Positions 61,035 to 64,000 of a stretch of DNA of 64,000 bases are shown here, piece by piece (position 1 is the first letter of the stretch; every line of letters begins with the position of its first letter). The notes under the pieces were generated by a model, which ran no database searches, was not told where the DNA came from, and saw nothing but the letters and a program-made list of their open reading frames with translations. Source of the stretch: Tahibacter amnicola (GTDB lineage: Bacteria > Pseudomonadota > Gammaproteobacteria > Xanthomonadales > Rhodanobacteraceae); contig NZ_CP104694.1 in assembly GCF_025398735.1 (NCBI RefSeq), positions 6,041,465-6,105,464 of the forward strand, read 5' to 3'. A program made the translations under genes and the position numbers.

Positions 61035-63959
61035 TTACAGCGAGAAGTCGTAGCGGGCCGAGAACCGCACGTAGCGCGGGTCCTGGAAACGCTCCGGCAG
61101 ACCGTAGGTCTTGAGCGGCGTGCGCTCGCCGGTTTCGAAATCTTCGCTCAGCTCCGTCGGGCGCTTCCAGTTGAAGACATTGAAGACGTCCACGCCCAAC
61201 GTGAGATTGTCAGCCCACTGCGGCGTGTAACCCACCGACAGATCCAGATTGCTGATCCACTTCGTGTTGCCGGCGCTGCCGCGCGGCTTGAGGACGCCGC
61301 CACAGTAGAACGACGCGGCACCGTATTCCGCCGCCTCGGTGTCCGGGCCGTTTTCGGGATAAACGCCGATGCAATTGAGCGGCCGTCCCGACGTGGTGCG
61401 GAAGCTCGCGCCGAACATCCATTCGTCCGTCGCCTGCACGTAACCGAAGACCTTGAGCGCGTGGCGATGATCGTTCGGCAGATTGCCGCTGCCGCCGTCG
61501 GTGAGGCCCGGTCGGTCGAAGGCGGTGGTATTGCCAGCGTCGACCTGCCCGTTGTCCGTGCGCACGAAGCCTTCGGTGTTGCCGAAGCTCTTGGACCACG
61601 TATAGGAGCCCTGCAGGAACCATTTGTCGTCGAAGCCGTGCTCGAAGAAGAACTCCAGCGCGCGATAGGTACGCTCGGCCCGCGGCAGGCCGAAATACGC
61701 GGCGGGCACGGTCGCCAGGGACAGGTTGCCGTCGCCCTGCAGATCCAGGTACAGCGCGGCATCGCGACCTGGATTGAGCATCACACAGGCTGGCAGGGAA
61801 TTGGCGTTGAAGTTCGTGTAGCCATTCTCCTGCGCCCAACGGGTGATGCCCGCCTTCTGACAGGTATCCTCGATCGCCGACTTGAGCTGGCGCTGCACGC
61901 CGCGCAGGCCGATCGACCAGTTGTCCGCCAGTTGCTTCTGGAAGCCCAGGATCCACTCGTCCTGGTACATCGGACGCAGCTCCTGGTCGGCCAGCGTCAG
62001 CGGATTGGGGGCACGGCCATCGCTGTAGGTGTAGCGCCCGCCGATCTGCGGACCCAGGTTGGTCGGCAGCGCCGTGCGCGGATCGAAACCGGAGTTCGGC
62101 CCGAACTGGAACCACTCGTAGTAGTCGGTCAGGCCCGCCGATACGCGCACGTTCACATTGGTCGGGATGGGCAGGAAATAGCGACCGGCGTTGGCGAACA
62201 CCTTCATCGAGCCATCACCGTTGACATCCCAGCTCAGGCCCAGGCGCGGCGCCAGTTGCTGGTCGGCCTTGATGAAGCTCTGGCCAAAGCCATTGCGGTT
62301 CTCGAACGTCTCGTTGCGCAGGCCCAGGTAGGCGACCAGCTTGTCGTTGATCTGCCAGTTGTCTTCCAGGTATTGGGCGGTGTTCTCCACTTCGAAACTG
62401 CCGCCTTCGTTGCGGACGCGCGAACGCGCCGCCTGTGTCACGCCGTCCGGCACTGTCGCCCCATTGGGCAACCGTGCGCCCGGCACCACCGTGATATAGC
62501 GCCAGTACACACCACCGGACAGCTTCGAGATGTGATTGGTGGTGATGCGCTCGCTGTCAAATCCACCGCGGAGGCGGTGATCGCCGAGCTGCCATTCCAG
62601 GTCGATGCGGCCAGCCTTGCGTTCGTCCTGGTTGTCCTTGCTCGGCACGGTGCTGTCGACCCAGCAGCCGATGCTGATCGCCGTACCCGTACGGGCGTCA
62701 TGCGCGTACGGGCAATCGGCGTTGGAGTTGGACTCGGCGCGACTGAACGTGCCCTCGCCGTACAGCGCGGAGAGGTTGAAGCTCTCGCCGAAATAGCCGG
62801 TATAGCGAAGAATCGTGTTCTCGCCACCTTCCTGGTAGCTGCCCTCGCCAACCCGGGCGAGCTTGCGATCAGTGCCCGGTGTCGTGGTGTACTTGGTGTA
62901 GTCGTTGTTGCGCTTGTCGGTGAGCGCCGTGAGCTCAACGATATGGTTGTCGGTGATGTTCCAGTCGACTTTCAGCAAGCCCAGCGGATCGTTGCGCTTC
63001 TCCGGCGAAACGGTGCTCAGGCCATAGTTGGTCTCGGAACCGTCGGTGCCCTGGTAAAGGGCGTAGACGAAGAGCTTGTCCTTGACCACGGGACCACTGA
63101 CGAAGGCGTTGTAGATCAGCTCCTCGCGCGTGTCCTTGCTATAGAAGTAGTAGAGGTCGCCGTCTGGATCGTAGACGTCCGGCGAATGATCACGCAGCTC
63201 ACCGGGGCTCCAGTACGCGTTGCCGCCAAAGTTCCAGTTGTTGGTGCCGCGCTTGGTCACCAGATTGACCACGCCGCCCGTGGAGCGGCCAAATTCGGCG
63301 CCATAGCCACCCGTCTTGACCTGCTGCTCCTGCACCGCCTCGAACGGCAGCTGCGTATAGGACAGCCCCTGGTAGATGTTGGTGACGTTGAACCCGTTGA
63401 TGTAGTAGACGTTCTCGGCGACCGACGATCCGCCGAACGAGGCCAGGTTTCCGAAGGCCGTGTCGCCCTTTACCGTACCGGGCGCCAGCAGCGCCACGTC
63501 CGTGACGTTGCGCGCCACCGGCAGCCGGGCGATCTGGTCGGCCGTAATGACGGTGGTCGATTCCACCGACGCCACGTCAATGGGCGAAACCGAACGTGTG
63601 GCCTGCACAGACACGGCAGCGAGCGTCGCGGCATCTTGCGCGACGAGCCCGACTTCCGTGCCGACACCCGCATTGACGGTGACCTGCTCGCGCACCGCCT
63701 CGCCGCTATGGACGCGATAGGTTCCGATCGGCAACGATGCGAAGCGATAACGCCCTTCGGCATCGGCGACTGCTTCGCGCTTCAAGCCGGTGTCCACATT
63801 CTCCACCACGACCGTGGCGCCGGCAGCCGCCGATCCGTAGATCGAACCGCCGGTGTTCTGCGCGAGCGCAGCACCGCTGGCCAATACGGCCAGCAGTGCC
63901 AACGCCAGTCCGCGACGGCGCAGCGTCCCTTGCGCCGGTGACACATAACCCTGATACAT
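61035..63959 (-). CDS. Oar-like TonB-dependent receptor with carboxypeptidase-regulatory domain
   Basis: The 974-residue outer-membrane protein has a signal peptide (basic TLRRRG, then LALALLAVLASGAALA, cleavage near residue 33). A short carboxypeptidase-regulatory-like domain covers about residues 40-105 (GATVVVENVDTGLKREAVAD, GRYRFASLPIGTYRV). A plug domain follows (STTVITADQIARLPVARNVT, YGAEFGRSTGGVVNLVTKRG). The long beta-barrel alternates aromatic and charged strands and ends in the aromatic strand FSARYDFSL. This is the Oar/OmpA-like TonB receptor layout common in Xanthomonadales; the ligand is unknown. GAGAGG precedes the ATG at 63959. The upstream regulatory region lies outside the window. 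Confidence 0.9.
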   Translation of the reverse strand: MYQGYVSPAQGTLRRRGLALALLAVLASGAALAQNTGGSIYGSAAAGATVVVENVDTGLKREAVADAEGRYRFASLPIGTYRVHSGEAVREQVTVNAGVGTEVGLVAQDAATLAAVSVQATRSVSPIDVASVESTTVITADQIARLPVARNVTDVALLAPGTVKGDTAFGNLASFGGSSVAENVYYINGFNVTNIYQGLSYTQLPFEAVQEQQVKTGGYGAEFGRSTGGVVNLVTKRGTNNWNFGGNAYWSPGELRDHSPDVYDPDGDLYYFYSKDTREELIYNAFVSGPVVKDKLFVYALYQGTDGSETNYGLSTVSPEKRNDPLGLLKVDWNITDNHIVELTALTDKRNNDYTKYTTTPGTDRKLARVGEGSYQEGGENTILRYTGYFGESFNLSALYGEGTFSRAESNSNADCPYAHDARTGTAISIGCWVDSTVPSKDNQDERKAGRIDLEWQLGDHRLRGGFDSERITTNHISKLSGGVYWRYITVVPGARLPNGATVPDGVTQAARSRVRNEGGSFEVENTAQYLEDNWQINDKLVAYLGLRNETFENRNGFGQSFIKADQQLAPRLGLSWDVNGDGSMKVFANAGRYFLPIPTNVNVRVSAGLTDYYEWFQFGPNSGFDPRTALPTNLGPQIGGRYTYSDGRAPNPLTLADQELRPMYQDEWILGFQKQLADNWSIGLRGVQRQLKSAIEDTCQKAGITRWAQENGYTNFNANSLPACVMLNPGRDAALYLDLQGDGNLSLATVPAAYFGLPRAERTYRALEFFFEHGFDDKWFLQGSYTWSKSFGNTEGFVRTDNGQVDAGNTTAFDRPGLTDGGSGNLPNDHRHALKVFGYVQATDEWMFGASFRTTSGRPLNCIGVYPENGPDTEAAEYGAASFYCGGVLKPRGSAGNTKWISNLDLSVGYTPQWADNLTLGVDVFNVFNWKRPTELSEDFETGERTPLKTYGLPERFQDPRYVRFSARYDFSL

Positions 63960-64000
63960 GGCCCCTCTCCATCCTGCTTGGTTGCGAGAATCCACCGTGG

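Noticed and set aside
61461-63941. 826-codon plus-strand frame opposite the TonB-dependent receptor
   Set aside because: Antisense shadow; the minus-strand receptor has a signal peptide, plug domain and barrel.

Overview
The window is GC-rich DNA packed with genes in a chromosomal layout. Three features point to a gammaproteobacterium of the Xanthomonadales/Lysobacterales, probably close to the Rhodanobacteraceae: a type II secretion operon in the Xanthomonas xps order (E-F-G-H-I-J-K-L-M-N-D, with an N-type protein instead of GspC), an nrdR-ribD-ribE-ribBX-ribH-nusB-thiL-pgpA run, and an Oar-like TonB-dependent receptor. This is inferred from gene order and protein character; no database search was possible.

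Region by region. 1-2.8 kb: the 3' end of an unknown gene, a ubiquitin-fold MoaD/ThiS protein ending in Gly-Gly paired with a six-Asp-box BNR protein, and a convergent ECF sigma factor. 3-9.7 kb: RNase P RNA and rsmI on the minus strand, then lpoA, yraN and a BON lipoprotein gene (the E. coli yraL-M-N-P neighbourhood without diaA), an FAD oxidoreductase and two small exported proteins. 9.7-17 kb: a long minus-strand riboflavin/thiamine/phospholipid run headed by glyA and nrdR. 17.2-18.9 kb: ettA.

18.9-26.9 kb is accessory DNA. It holds a 238-bp tandem repeat array split by an IS5/IS427-type element, an EF-hand protein, a REP-associated-type (Y1-like) transposase with related repeat copies in opposite orientation on its two sides, small orphan ORFs, an exported Cys-containing protein and a 103-bp minisatellite.

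27-32.8 kb is a minus-strand polysaccharide export cluster: Wzm permease, Wzt ATPase with a C-terminal glycan-recognition domain, a methyltransferase with a C-terminal coiled coil, a glycosyltransferase with a PqqD-like N-terminus, and a GT2 enzyme. The first four genes overlap by 4 bp each. 32.8-37.2 kb carries a parvulin isomerase, two unknown exported proteins and a lipoprotein gene broken by a one-base shift at a G6 tract.

37.2-52.8 kb is the complete xps-type secretion operon. It runs almost without gaps from purL through a small membrane protein into gspE. 53-58 kb holds dsbC, a zinc alcohol dehydrogenase, a SPOR-like protein and the overlapping plsY-birA-coaX genes. 58.2-64 kb holds pgk, a secreted M6-like metalloprotease (a likely type II secretion client) and the convergent Oar-like receptor.

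The most interesting leads are the repeat family around the transposase, the PqqD-like glycosyltransferase, the possible phase-variable lipoprotein, and the Gly-Gly ubiquitin-like/BNR pair.
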